This document shows, piece by piece, positions 37,467 to 45,884 of a stretch of DNA of 64,000 nt; the stretch's first letter is position 1; every line of letters starts with the position of its first letter. Source of the DNA: Pseudidiomarina atlantica (GTDB lineage Bacteria > Pseudomonadota > Gammaproteobacteria > Enterobacterales > Alteromonadaceae); contig NZ_JPIN01000007.1 in assembly GCF_000753735.1 (NCBI RefSeq), positions 62,001-126,000 of the forward strand. The letters are read 5' to 3'. A program made the position numbers and the translations under genes. The notes under the pieces were generated by a model. It did no database searches. It was not told where the DNA came from and saw only the letters and a list, made by a program, of their open reading frames with translations.

Positions 37467-38729
37467 TTATTGAGTATCTTTGTACAATTGTTGGAATAAC
37501 GCCAACGCTTGAAAATCGCCTTGCGCACCTGCCTCACGTAAAACTTTGGTGGGCTGATGCAAAAATTGGTTGGTGAGTCGCTGAGTGAGCTCAGCGAGAA
37601 CTTCATCTGCTGGCTTTCCAGCGGCCAGTTGATTCCGTGCACGTTGCAACTGCTCTTGTGCAAGTTGTTCAGTGCTCTGGCGAAACTCACGCAGAATATC
37701 GACATGGTCTAAGGTGCGCAGCCATTGCATGAATTGCGCGGTCTGCTCAGCAATCATGCCTTGCGCTTGCGCAGCAGCTTCCTCGCGACTGCGCATATTC
37801 TCCGCGATAATACCTTGCAAATCATCAACGGTGTAAAGATAAGCGTCATTTAACTCGTTGACCTGCGCCTCAATATCGCGTGGTACCGCCAAGTCGATGA
37901 GCAACATAGGCTTGCGCCGCCGCTGCTTCAACGCTTGTTCAATCATGCCCTTACCGATAATTGGCAGGGTGCTTGCTGTGGACGAAATCACAATATCAGC
38001 TTGCGGCAGCAATTCCGGTAACTCGCCCAGCGTGTGCGCTTGACCTTTATAGTTTTGGGCCACCTGTTCGGCCCGCGCGAGCGTTCGATTGGCGACCGCT
38101 AAACCTTTTACGCCGATTTCATTTAAATGCTGTGCGACTAATTCGGCAGTATCACCGGCCCCCACGAGCAGAACCTGTGCTTGCTCCAGCTCGGCGAAAA
38201 TGTGGCGCGCTAAATTAACCGCAGCAAACGCCACGGAAACAGCGTTCTCACCAACAGCTGTCTCACTGCGGACACGCTTAGCAATATGAAACGTCTGTTG
38301 AAATAAACGCTCAAGAATACCGCCCACGCTGGCTTGATTCTTGGCGAATTGATAGGCCTGTTTGACTTGCCCTAAAATCTGCGGCTCACCCAAAATCAAA
38401 GAATCGAGTCCGCTCGCCACGCGCATCAAGTGGTCAATCGCCGCATCATCTTCGTGACAATAGACGTGCGCTTGCAGCGTCGTTGCTGGAATACCATGAT
38501 AGCCGGCCAACCAACCAACGAGTAAGTCGGTCGAAGTGACGCCATTAGCCTCAGCATGACAATAAATTTCGGTGCGATTACAGGTTGAGACGATCACTGC
38601 TTCGCGCACACCGGTCTGCTCACGCAGGGCTGGCAGCGCATGATGCAACTGTTCAGGTGAGAACGCGAGACGTTCGCGCATATCAACCGATGCGGTTTTA
38701 TGGTTAACACCGAGAGCAAAAATCGTCAT
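37467..38729 (-). CDS. hemA: Glutamyl-tRNA reductase
   Basis: The 420-residue enzyme reduces Glu-tRNA to glutamate 1-semialdehyde, the first step of heme synthesis. The N-terminus ALGVNHKTASVDMRERLAF and the active-site Cys in STCNRTEIYC match E. coli HemA. The NADPH-binding domain has VLLVGAGDTAELVAQHL. The start at 38729 is by alignment with E. coli; the frame is open to 38819. It is divergent from lolB and heads the prfA-to-kdsA operon. Confidence 0.95.
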   Translation of the reverse strand: MTIFALGVNHKTASVDMRERLAFSPEQLHHALPALREQTGVREAVIVSTCNRTEIYCHAEANGVTSTDLLVGWLAGYHGIPATTLQAHVYCHEDDAAIDHLMRVASGLDSLILGEPQILGQVKQAYQFAKNQASVGGILERLFQQTFHIAKRVRSETAVGENAVSVAFAAVNLARHIFAELEQAQVLLVGAGDTAELVAQHLNEIGVKGLAVANRTLARAEQVAQNYKGQAHTLGELPELLPQADIVISSTASTLPIIGKGMIEQALKQRRRKPMLLIDLAVPRDIEAQVNELNDAYLYTVDDLQGIIAENMRSREEAAAQAQGMIAEQTAQFMQWLRTLDHVDILREFRQSTEQLAQEQLQRARNQLAAGKPADEVLAELTQRLTNQFLHQPTKVLREAGAQGDFQALALFQQLYKDTQ

Positions 38730-38823
38730 AATAAAAAGCAGAGGGCCTCTGGCACAGCAAAACGCCGCTAATTGTACGTCAAAGGCGATATGATGAAAAG
38801 CACACCAACGGTGGTACAAACCT

Positions 38824-39456
38824 ATGAAAGCACGCTTGTTGTTGCTGACGATACTACTCCTGAGCGGTTGCGCGACCGCGCCACCGGAAATTCCGATGAG
38901 TGCAATCGATGCTAACGCTGTCGCCCGTCACCAACAACAGCTTGACGCCATCACGCAATGGCAGCTGACGGGCCAAATCGCATTATTTAACTTGCAGACC
39001 GACGAACGTGATGCTGTGTACTTAGAGTGGCAACAAGCACCCACGGTTTTAAACTTGCGTTTTTATCACCCACTCAAAGGCACACTTGCGCGCTTAGAAG
39101 AAACCACTAGCGGCGCGGTGTATTACGATGAAGACGGTCAGGCGTACTATGGCGCAACTGCCGAAAGCCTTATTCAACGCCTGTTTGCGCTTAAATTACC
39201 GCTGAACCTGTTGCGTACAGTCGTGCTCGGTAAGCAGCCGCCGCAAGCTCGGGCACAGCGCTTTCAATTATTCGACGAGGCAGACTTACCCGCAGCAGTC
39301 TTAACCGAGTACGAAGTAAACGACCAACAACAGCTGTGGCGAGTACAACTGGCGCAATATGAACGGCAAAACAATCAGCTGCTATTGCCTACTGAAACCC
39401 AGTTGGAAAATAGTCAATGGCGCGTGAAACTGAGGATCCGTAAATGGCAACTCTAA
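38824..39456 (+). CDS. lolB: Outer membrane lipoprotein receptor LolB
   Basis: The 210-residue lipoprotein has a signal peptide with lipobox LLLSGC. Its middle (AITQWQLTGQIALF, then ATVL/LRFYHPLKGTLARLEE) and position beside hemA and ispE identify it as LolB, which takes lipoproteins from LolA into the outer membrane. It is divergent from hemA with 94 bp between starts, and overlaps ispE by 13 bp. Confidence 0.93.
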   Translation: MKARLLLLTILLLSGCATAPPEIPMSAIDANAVARHQQQLDAITQWQLTGQIALFNLQTDERDAVYLEWQQAPTVLNLRFYHPLKGTLARLEETTSGAVYYDEDGQAYYGATAESLIQRLFALKLPLNLLRTVVLGKQPPQARAQRFQLFDEADLPAAVLTEYEVNDQQQLWRVQLAQYERQNNQLLLPTETQLENSQWRVKLRIRKWQL

Positions 39457-40313
39457 CGCTTCCAGCGCCAGCAAAACTCAACCTATTTTTGCATATCACC
39501 GGGCGCCGCGCTGATGGTTACCATCAGTTACAAACGGTGTTCCAGTTTTTAGAAATCGCCGATCAATTGTCGTTTACGCTGCGTGGTGATGACCGCCTTG
39601 AGTTTCAGTGTTCCGATTCTGCCCTAGCCAACGATGCCAATTTGGTCGTTAAAGCAGCTCGCTTGTTGCAAGCGCAGCAGCGGCAGCGCCAAGGTGTCAG
39701 AATTATCCTCGATAAAATACTGCCATATGGTGGCGGTCTTGGCGGCGGTTCATCAGACGCGGCAACCACCCTGTTGGCGCTTAATCATTTGTGGCAACTG
39801 CAACTGACGGTCGATGAGCTTGCCACTATTGGCTTGCAACTCGGCGCTGACGTGCCGGTCTTTGTGCGCGGCTTCGCAGCTTTTGCTGAAGGCGTTGGGG
39901 AACAACTGAGTCCTGTCTCGCCACCAATGCCTTGGTATCTTGTGGTTGACCCAAAAGTACACATTAGTACCGCTGAATTGTTTGCTCACCGCGAACTCAA
40001 GCGTGACTGCGCGCCGATCAATCTCGGCGACTGGCAACAGCAACAAACCAGTAACGTATTTGAACCACTGGTCCGCCGACTGTACCCAGAAGTTGCCAAT
40101 GCCCTCGACTGGTTGGTAGAATACGCGCCAACTCGGCTCACGGGCACCGGCGCCTGTCTGTATGGCGCCTTCGAGAGTCAAGAATTGGCACGTGCTGCGT
40201 TAGCAAGGATGCCCGCACCATGGACCGGATTTGTCGCACGAGGCCTAAATGAATCCCCGGTCTGCCAGCTACTTCGGCAGGCTTCAACTGACAACCTAAC
40301 CAGCCAAAATTGA
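39444..40313 (+). CDS. ispE: 4-diphosphocytidyl-2-C-methyl-D-erythritol kinase
   Basis: The 289-residue GHMP kinase works in the MEP isoprenoid pathway. [21 protein letters not shown] is split by the catalytic Lys region, and the ATP loop [18 protein letters not shown] is clear. The third motif [12 protein letters not shown] is present. It overlaps lolB by 13 bp and precedes prs by nine bases. Confidence 0.95.
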   Translation: MATLTLPAPAKLNLFLHITGRRADGYHQLQTVFQFLEIADQLSFTLRGDDRLEFQCSDSALANDANLVVKAARLLQAQQRQRQGVRIILDKILPYGGGLGGGSSDAATTLLALNHLWQLQLTVDELATIGLQLGADVPVFVRGFAAFAEGVGEQLSPVSPPMPWYLVVDPKVHISTAELFAHRELKRDCAPINLGDWQQQQTSNVFEPLVRRLYPEVANALDWLVEYAPTRLTGTGACLYGAFESQELARAALARMPAPWTGFVARGLNESPVCQLLRQASTDNLTSQN

Positions 40314-40321
40314 GGTTTAGT

Positions 40322-41269
40322 GTGCCTGACATGAAGCTATTTGCTGGCAACGCCACGCCAGAACTTGCGCAAAAAATTGCCGATCGCCTTTACATCAAAC
40401 TCGGTGAAGCCGATGTAGGTCGCTTTAGCGACGGTGAAATCAGCGTAATGATCAACGAAAACGTGCGTGGTTCTGACGTTTTTATCATTCAATCTACTTG
40501 TGCACCAACCAATGACAACCTAATGGAACTGATTGTCATGGTCGACGCGTTGCGCCGCGCATCAGCTGGCCGCATCACTGCGGTCATGCCGTATTTCGGT
40601 TATGCTCGCCAAGATCGTCGCGTCCGCTCAGCACGAGTACCTATTACGGCGAAAGTTGTTGCTGACTTCTTGTCAAGCGTAGGTGTTGACCGTGTGCTCA
40701 CAGTTGACTTACATGCTGAACAGATTCAGGGCTTCTTTGACGTGCCAGTCGATAACGTGTTCGGTAGCCCAGTGCTGTTAGAACATTTGCGGCAACAGGA
40801 TTTCCATAATCCAGTTGTGGTATCACCTGACATCGGCGGCGTAGTGCGCGCTCGTGCAGTAGCCAAACTCCTGAACGATATCGACCTAGCCATTATCGAC
40901 AAGCGGCGCCCGCGTGCTAATGAATCACAAGTAATGCACATTATCGGTGATATCCAAGATCGCGATTGTATTATCGTCGATGACATGATCGATACCGGTG
41001 GCACTTTGTGTAAGGCTGCTGACGCACTGAAAGCAAACGGTGCTAAGCGTGTATTTGCCTACGCCACTCACCCAGTGTTTTCGGGCAATGCTGTGCAGAA
41101 TATTCGCGAATCGAACATTGATCAGGTAGTAGTAACCGACAGTATTCCATTGACGCCAGAAATGAAAGCACTCGATAAAGTACACCAACTTACCCTCAGC
41201 GGCATGCTTTCAGAAGCCCTGCGCCGTGTCAGCAACGAAGAATCCATCTCGGCAATGTTCGAGTACTGA
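40322..41269 (+). CDS. prs: Ribose-phosphate pyrophosphokinase
   Basis: The 315-residue product is the same length as E. coli Prs, which makes PRPP. The start is GTG at 40322 ([10 protein letters not shown]), with GAGG a few bases upstream, matching the known GTG-type N-terminus in E. coli. The regulatory and catalytic segments [21 protein letters not shown], split by PYFGY, and the PRPP motif [12 protein letters not shown] are intact. Confidence 0.96.
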   Translation: MPDMKLFAGNATPELAQKIADRLYIKLGEADVGRFSDGEISVMINENVRGSDVFIIQSTCAPTNDNLMELIVMVDALRRASAGRITAVMPYFGYARQDRRVRSARVPITAKVVADFLSSVGVDRVLTVDLHAEQIQGFFDVPVDNVFGSPVLLEHLRQQDFHNPVVVSPDIGGVVRARAVAKLLNDIDLAIIDKRRPRANESQVMHIIGDIQDRDCIIVDDMIDTGGTLCKAADALKANGAKRVFAYATHPVFSGNAVQNIRESNIDQVVVTDSIPLTPEMKALDKVHQLTLSGMLSEALRRVSNEESISAMFEY

Positions 41270-41298
41270 TTGAATTTATTGGGCGCGGGTGGTACTAT
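41270..41298 (+). promoter_or_regulatory. rplY promoter with GC-rich discriminator
   Basis: TTGAAT (41270-41275) and TACTAT (41293-41298) are separated by 17 bases. The discriminator is TCCGCGCCC, of the type seen in promoters under stringent control. It begins at the prs stop codon. GGGCGCGG (41281-41288) and CCGCGCCC (41300-41307) could also pair. Confidence 0.6.
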
Positions 41299-41337
41299 TC
41301 CGCGCCCTTAAAATTGACCTGCAATTTTTTGGAAAGT

Positions 41338-41365
41338 GCTGGTTATTTGGTCGCGAATAACCGGC
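41338..41365 (+). promoter_or_regulatory. Leader hairpin upstream of rplY
   Basis: GCTGGTTATT pairs with AATAACCGGC around the loop TGGTCGCG (10 bp with one G-U), ahead of a T-rich stretch and the rplY ribosome binding site. E. coli rplY is known to be autoregulated through its leader; this hairpin may play that part, or act as a weak terminator of prs. Confidence 0.4.
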
Positions 41366-41394
41366 TTATTTTTATTTAACGGAGACACTCCATC

Positions 41395-42066
41395 ATGTCG
41401 ACTATTGATTTTACTATTCAAGCAGAACTGCGTACTGACTTAGGGAAAGGTGCGAGCCGCCGCCTTCGTCGCGCAGAAAAAGTACCGGCAATCCTGTACG
41501 GTGCGAACAAAGAAGCGGTGTCATTGACCCTTGATCACAACAAAGTGAACAACATGGCCGATCACGAAGCTTTCTATTCGCACATTTTGACGATCGTTGT
41601 TGATGGTAAGAAGCATCAAGCCATCTTAAAAGACGTTCAACGTCACCCATACAAGCCGAAATTGACTCACCTTGACTTCCAACGCGTTGAAGCGGGTCAG
41701 AAGTTACACACGCACATTCCATTGCACTTCTTAAACGAGAAGTCGGCGAAAGGCGTGAAAGACGAAGGCGGTGTTGTTGTTCACCACTTGAACGATGTTG
41801 AAATCACTTGTTTGCCAAAAGATCTGCCTGAATATCTTGAAGTAGACGTAGCAGGCCTAGAATTGGGCTCTACCTTACACTTAACTGACCTACAACTACC
41901 AAACGGTGTTGAATTGGTTGAGTTAACTAAAGGTGAAGACCACGACCAAGCGGTCGTTTCTATCACTGCGCCGCGCGTTGAGAAAGAGCCAGAAGCTGAA
42001 GAAGAAGTTTCTGCTGAAGTTCCAACCGCGAAAGAAGCCAAAGAAGAAGACAAAGACGAAGAATAA
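41395..42066 (+). CDS. rplY: Large ribosomal subunit protein bL25 (CTC form)
   Basis: The 223-residue protein has the L25 domain ([27 protein letters not shown]) binding 5S rRNA. A TL5-type C-terminal domain follows, ending in an acidic tail rich in Glu and Lys. E. coli L25 is only 94 residues; the longer CTC form is usual in most other bacteria. It is seven bp upstream of pth. Confidence 0.95.
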   Translation: MSTIDFTIQAELRTDLGKGASRRLRRAEKVPAILYGANKEAVSLTLDHNKVNNMADHEAFYSHILTIVVDGKKHQAILKDVQRHPYKPKLTHLDFQRVEAGQKLHTHIPLHFLNEKSAKGVKDEGGVVVHHLNDVEITCLPKDLPEYLEVDVAGLELGSTLHLTDLQLPNGVELVELTKGEDHDQAVVSITAPRVEKEPEAEEEVSAEVPTAKEAKEEDKDEE

Positions 42067-42072
42067 GTCGTC

Positions 42073-42663
42073 ATGTCGACCATTCGGTTGCTTGTGGGCC
42101 TGGGTAATCCAGGCCCCGAGTATCTCCAAACCCGTCATAATGCAGGCTTTTGGCTCGTCGACGCGTTCGCTCAGCGGCACGGCTTGAGTCTCCAACCTGA
42201 AACCAAATTTTTCGGTACCACCGCGCGCTTGCAAAAAGGTGCATGGGACTTGCGTCTGTTGCAGCCTATGACTTTTATGAACCGCAGTGGCAAAGCTGTA
42301 GGTGCCCTAGCTAATTTCTATAAAATACAGCCTGAAGAAATTCTGGTCGCTTATGACGAATTAGATTTGCCACCGGGCGTCGCGAAATTTAAAACGGGCG
42401 GCGGTAGCGGTGGTCATAACGGTATTAAAGACATCACGGCCGCGCTTGGCAGCCCTGATTTTCATCGTTTACGTATTGGTATCGGTCATCCAGGTCACAA
42501 AAGTAAAGTGACCGGCTACGTGCTTGGCAAAGCGCCAGCAACAGAGCAACAATTGATGGATGATACCATTGCGCAAGCATGCCAAAGTATCGAGGTGTTG
42601 TTGGACCAAGGCTTACTTGCCGCCCAACAACAGTTGCACAGTTTTAAAGCTCAGAGAGACTAA
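42073..42663 (+). CDS. pth: Peptidyl-tRNA hydrolase
   Basis: This 196-residue enzyme cleaves peptidyl-tRNA released from ribosomes. The N-terminal [25 protein letters not shown], split at the catalytic His of TRHNAG, and [15 protein letters not shown] and [11 protein letters not shown] are all intact. It lies between rplY and ychF, the usual arrangement. Confidence 0.96.
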   Translation: MSTIRLLVGLGNPGPEYLQTRHNAGFWLVDAFAQRHGLSLQPETKFFGTTARLQKGAWDLRLLQPMTFMNRSGKAVGALANFYKIQPEEILVAYDELDLPPGVAKFKTGGGSGGHNGIKDITAALGSPDFHRLRIGIGHPGHKSKVTGYVLGKAPATEQQLMDDTIAQACQSIEVLLDQGLLAAQQQLHSFKAQRD

Positions 42664-42667
42664 GCAC

Positions 42668-43759
42668 ATGGGATTCAAATGCGGAATTGTTGGTTTACCT
42701 AACGTAGGTAAATCTACTTTGTTTAATGCCCTCACCAAAGCTGGTATCGAAGCAGCGAATTTCCCGTTCTGTACCATCGAGCCCAATACCGGTGTAGTGG
42801 CAGTTCCAGATCCACGTCTCGACCAGTTGGCGGCAATCGTCAATCCGCAGCGTGTGGTGCCGACAACCATGGAATTTGTCGATATTGCTGGATTGGTGAA
42901 AGGTGCATCGAAAGGTGAAGGCCTTGGTAACCAGTTTCTCGCGAACATTCGCGAAACCGATGCGATTGGCCATGTGGTGCGTTGTTTCGAAAACGACAAC
43001 ATTGTCCACGTCGCCGGCAAAGTTGACCCACAATCGGACATCGAAGTTATTAATACTGAGTTGGCCCTAGCCGACCTAGATAGCGTTGAGAAAGCCATTC
43101 ATCGTCAAAGCAAAAAAGCCAAAGGTGGCGATAAACAAGCTAGTGCAGAAATTGCGGTCTTAGAAAAGCTGTTACCTGCCCTAGAGAATGGTGAAATGGC
43201 GCGTTCCGTGAGCTTAACCAAAGACGAGCGTGCCACTATCCGCTCGTACAACCTGCTCACCTTAAAGCCGACCATGTACATCGCTAACGTCAACGATGAC
43301 GGCTTCGAAAACAACCCGTATTTGGATAAGGTTCGCGAAATTGCCGCTAAAGAGGATGCGATTGTGGTTCCTGTCTGTGCCGAAATTGAATCGGAAATCG
43401 CCGAACTCGATGACGATGAAAAAGTAGAATTCATGGCCGACCTAGGCATCGAAGAGCCTGGCTTAAACCGCGTTATCCGCGGTGGTTATGAACTTTTAAA
43501 CCTGCAGACCTACTTCACCGCAGGACAAAAAGAAGTCCGTGCTTGGACCATTCCGGTGGGAGCTACTGCACCACAAGCAGCAGGTAAAATTCACACCGAC
43601 TTCGAAAAAGGCTTTATTCGCGCAGTGGTCATTGGTTTTGACGACTACATTGCTTGTAAAGGCGAGCAAGGTGCGAAAGAAGCAGGCAAACGCCGCGAAG
43701 AAGGTAAAGAGTACATCGTTAAAGACGGCGACGTTATCTTATTCCGCTTTAACGTTTAA
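42668..43759 (+). CDS. ychF: Redox-regulated ATPase YchF
   Basis: This 363-residue Obg-family protein uses ATP rather than GTP. The P-loop GLPNVGKST is at residues 8-16; the G4-type motif is NVND rather than NKxD, as expected for YchF. A coiled coil and the C-terminal TGS domain ([16 protein letters not shown]) follow. The start ATG at 42668 follows pth by four bases. The stop overlaps the convergent sseA by four bases. Confidence 0.95.
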   Translation: MGFKCGIVGLPNVGKSTLFNALTKAGIEAANFPFCTIEPNTGVVAVPDPRLDQLAAIVNPQRVVPTTMEFVDIAGLVKGASKGEGLGNQFLANIRETDAIGHVVRCFENDNIVHVAGKVDPQSDIEVINTELALADLDSVEKAIHRQSKKAKGGDKQASAEIAVLEKLLPALENGEMARSVSLTKDERATIRSYNLLTLKPTMYIANVNDDGFENNPYLDKVREIAAKEDAIVVPVCAEIESEIAELDDDEKVEFMADLGIEEPGLNRVIRGGYELLNLQTYFTAGQKEVRAWTIPVGATAPQAAGKIHTDFEKGFIRAVVIGFDDYIACKGEQGAKEAGKRREEGKEYIVKDGDVILFRFNV

Positions 43760-44595
43760 GCAATCGGTAAATCAGTACGTGCGCCCCACTCGGCCCACGA
43801 GCCATCATACAGGCGCACGTTCTGATAGCCCGCTAAACGCGCAGCTACCAATAAAATACACGCGGTAATACCAGAGCCGCAGGTCGTTATGATCGCTCGC
43901 TCCTTATCCTCCCCCAGCAGTTCAGCAAATAGTTTTTGCAATTCCTCTGCTGATTTATAGCAATGACCGTCTAACACACTCGCAAACGGGAGACTTATTG
44001 CGTTGGGAATATGGCCTGCGCGCATGCCTTTACGTGGCTCCGCTTTTCGCCCGTAAAAGCGGTCCTGTGAACGGGCATCAAGGATCGCGCTCGAACCTTG
44101 TGTGGCCGCTTGTAGTACCTGCTGCCAGACCACACAGCTATCGCTGGTGGGATTTGCTTGCAACTTGCTTGGTGCGCGCGACGGTGCGATTGTCGTCGTT
44201 GTGCTGCGGCCCTCTGCACACCATTGCGGCAAGCCACCGTCTAAAATTACGCTGTTATGAAATCCCATCGCCTGCAGCACGACCCATGCGCGCGGTGCTG
44301 AATAAATGCCTTGGTTATCGTACAGCACCATGGTGTCGCCGGGCTCGATTCCTAACTGCTGGAGCTTTGCAGTCACTTGCGCCGCAGTTGGAAAGGCATT
44401 CGGCTGCGACTTAGTGGTATCGGTAAGCGCGGTCTCTAACTGCACTAATTGAGTGCCCGGCAGATACACCTGAGGGTCATAAATGATCGGCTCTTTGCCC
44501 ACCACTTTGGCCATACTCGCATCGAGTATCTTTACTTGTGGCTGCCCACTGTGCGCCGCCAACCATTCGGTACTGACGAGGATGTTCGACTGCAT
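43756..44595 (-). CDS. sseA: 3-mercaptopyruvate/thiosulfate sulfurtransferase
   Basis: This 279-residue protein has two rhodanese domains. The catalytic loop in the second is CGSGITA, close to the CGSGVTA of mercaptopyruvate sulfurtransferases. [21 protein letters not shown] is in the first. The start at 44595 has AAGG nine bases upstream; the open frame to 44637 would overlap the globin gene. It is the last gene of the cupredoxin-globin run and may be cotranscribed with it. Confidence 0.9.
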   Translation of the reverse strand: MQSNILVSTEWLAAHSGQPQVKILDASMAKVVGKEPIIYDPQVYLPGTQLVQLETALTDTTKSQPNAFPTAAQVTAKLQQLGIEPGDTMVLYDNQGIYSAPRAWVVLQAMGFHNSVILDGGLPQWCAEGRSTTTTIAPSRAPSKLQANPTSDSCVVWQQVLQAATQGSSAILDARSQDRFYGRKAEPRKGMRAGHIPNAISLPFASVLDGHCYKSAEELQKLFAELLGEDKERAIITTCGSGITACILLVAARLAGYQNVRLYDGSWAEWGARTDLPIA

Positions 44596-44614
44596 CACTG
44601 CTACCTTTTGCGCG

Positions 44615-45025
44615 TTAGCGGCCAACAATCTCACCATGAAACTCGGCTAGAATCGCGAGTAACTGATTTTGTGTGCTCACCGCTAGCTGGTGTTGTTCCA
44701 TTGCCGTAATCAAGTTTTCAACAATAGCATTAAACTCACTGCGGGTGATGTTCATGCCGGTGTGGACCTCGATCATATTGGCGCCTTCATACACGCACGG
44801 GCCGCCGACCAGCTCACAGACGTGTTGACTAATCATGCGATGAAAGCGCTCGATATCGACATTTTCAAAGTGCTCAATGACGCGCTCATCAGCGGCGATT
44901 TCAAGCACAAAACTTGCCATTAAGTCGTCGATACCTTGCTTTTCACCTAGCGCACGATACAGGTCGCTAGCTTGTGCTGGGAGCAGCAGTAAACTAAAGA
45001 CTAACGCCAAAAATTTATATTTCAT
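44615..45025 (-). CDS. Exported truncated (group 1 type) globin
   Basis: This 136-residue product has a signal peptide (FLALVFSLLLLPAQAS), then a 2-over-2 globin. DLYRALGEKQGIDDLM, FHRMISQHVCELVGGPCVYEG and MIEVHTGMNIT are typical of the family, with His88 as likely proximal heme ligand. Cys70 and Cys77 could form a disulfide. Secretion is unusual for a truncated globin. The gene is 10 bp after DUF3034 and should be part of the same operon. Possible roles are binding oxygen or nitric oxide in the periplasm. Confidence 0.85.
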   Translation of the reverse strand: MKYKFLALVFSLLLLPAQASDLYRALGEKQGIDDLMASFVLEIAADERVIEHFENVDIERFHRMISQHVCELVGGPCVYEGANMIEVHTGMNITRSEFNAIVENLITAMEQHQLAVSTQNQLLAILAEFHGEIVGR

Positions 45026-45035
45026 TGCTTGCCTC

Positions 45036-45884
45036 CTAAAAGCTTACTTGTACCGATACGTAAGCACCGGTTTGGTCGGGTAAGCCAGCAATACTTTTTA
45101 AGTCAACGTAAGCGAGTACTACAGCCACCGACTTATTTGGAAACCAGCCGACAAAGACATCACGCCAGTCGTATTCCTTGGCGAAGCCTAAATTGTCCGG
45201 TTTCTGGCGATATTCGGCACCCACCAACCACTGCCGATTGATAAACATGCCCACACTCGCCTCACTGACCAAGTCGTAATCGTCATTGACATCACCACCA
45301 AAACCAAGCAAACCCAGTTGATTTGCCTTGGTCGCACGCAACGTATAATTCGCAACCCAAGTTCGATCAAAAGGACCCGCAAGCCAAGCCTTCGCTGCGC
45401 TAACATAATAATCGGTACCACTGTCGTCGCGCGCGCCGACCGCCTCAGGCAAAGCATAGGTTTTATTGCGCTTGTGCTGAATACCAAAAGCCACTTGCGG
45501 CGCCGTGCCGTAGACTAAATCACCGTATAGCCTAAGTTTTAGACCGTAAATGTCTTGCTGTAGATCGCCGCCAATGGTGTTTAACCCCAAGCGCTGCTGG
45601 GCAACACTCAGTTCAATGCGATTGTCGTAATTAAAGTTGATACTTTGCACGCCCAGTTGAAAGTCCTCAACATCGGCGAAGTTTGCATTAACGGTGACAC
45701 CCCACTCGCCCTCTTCAGCATAGCTAGCGAGTGTCGCCCACGGCACTATTCCACCGCCGCTCGTGCCCTCAATCGTGGTTACGGCACCGGTGGCAAGCAG
45801 CTTGCCATCATCGGCATACAGCACCGAGGTATGGCATAAACTGAACACGCTCAAAGCGAGCATCGATAAGTTACTCATTTTCAT
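45036..45884 (-). CDS. DUF3034 family envelope protein
   Basis: The 282-residue product has a signal peptide (MLALSVFSLCHTSVLYA), then GAVTTIEGTSGGGIVPWATLASY, the DUF3034 signature. The rest alternates polar and hydrophobic residues and ends YVSVQVSF with a terminal Phe, as outer-membrane beta-barrels do. Its start overlaps the stop of the EAL gene (ATGA). The function is unknown. Confidence 0.82.
   Translation of the reverse strand: MKMSNLSMLALSVFSLCHTSVLYADDGKLLATGAVTTIEGTSGGGIVPWATLASYAEEGEWGVTVNANFADVEDFQLGVQSINFNYDNRIELSVAQQRLGLNTIGGDLQQDIYGLKLRLYGDLVYGTAPQVAFGIQHKRNKTYALPEAVGARDDSGTDYYVSAAKAWLAGPFDRTWVANYTLRATKANQLGLLGFGGDVNDDYDLVSEASVGMFINRQWLVGAEYRQKPDNLGFAKEYDWRDVFVGWFPNKSVAVVLAYVDLKSIAGLPDQTGAYVSVQVSF

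Noticed and set aside
41281-41307. GGGCGCGG/CCGCGCCC hairpin as the prs terminator
   Set aside because: The loop is 11 bases and no T-run follows; the same bases fit better as spacer, -10 and discriminator of the rplY promoter.
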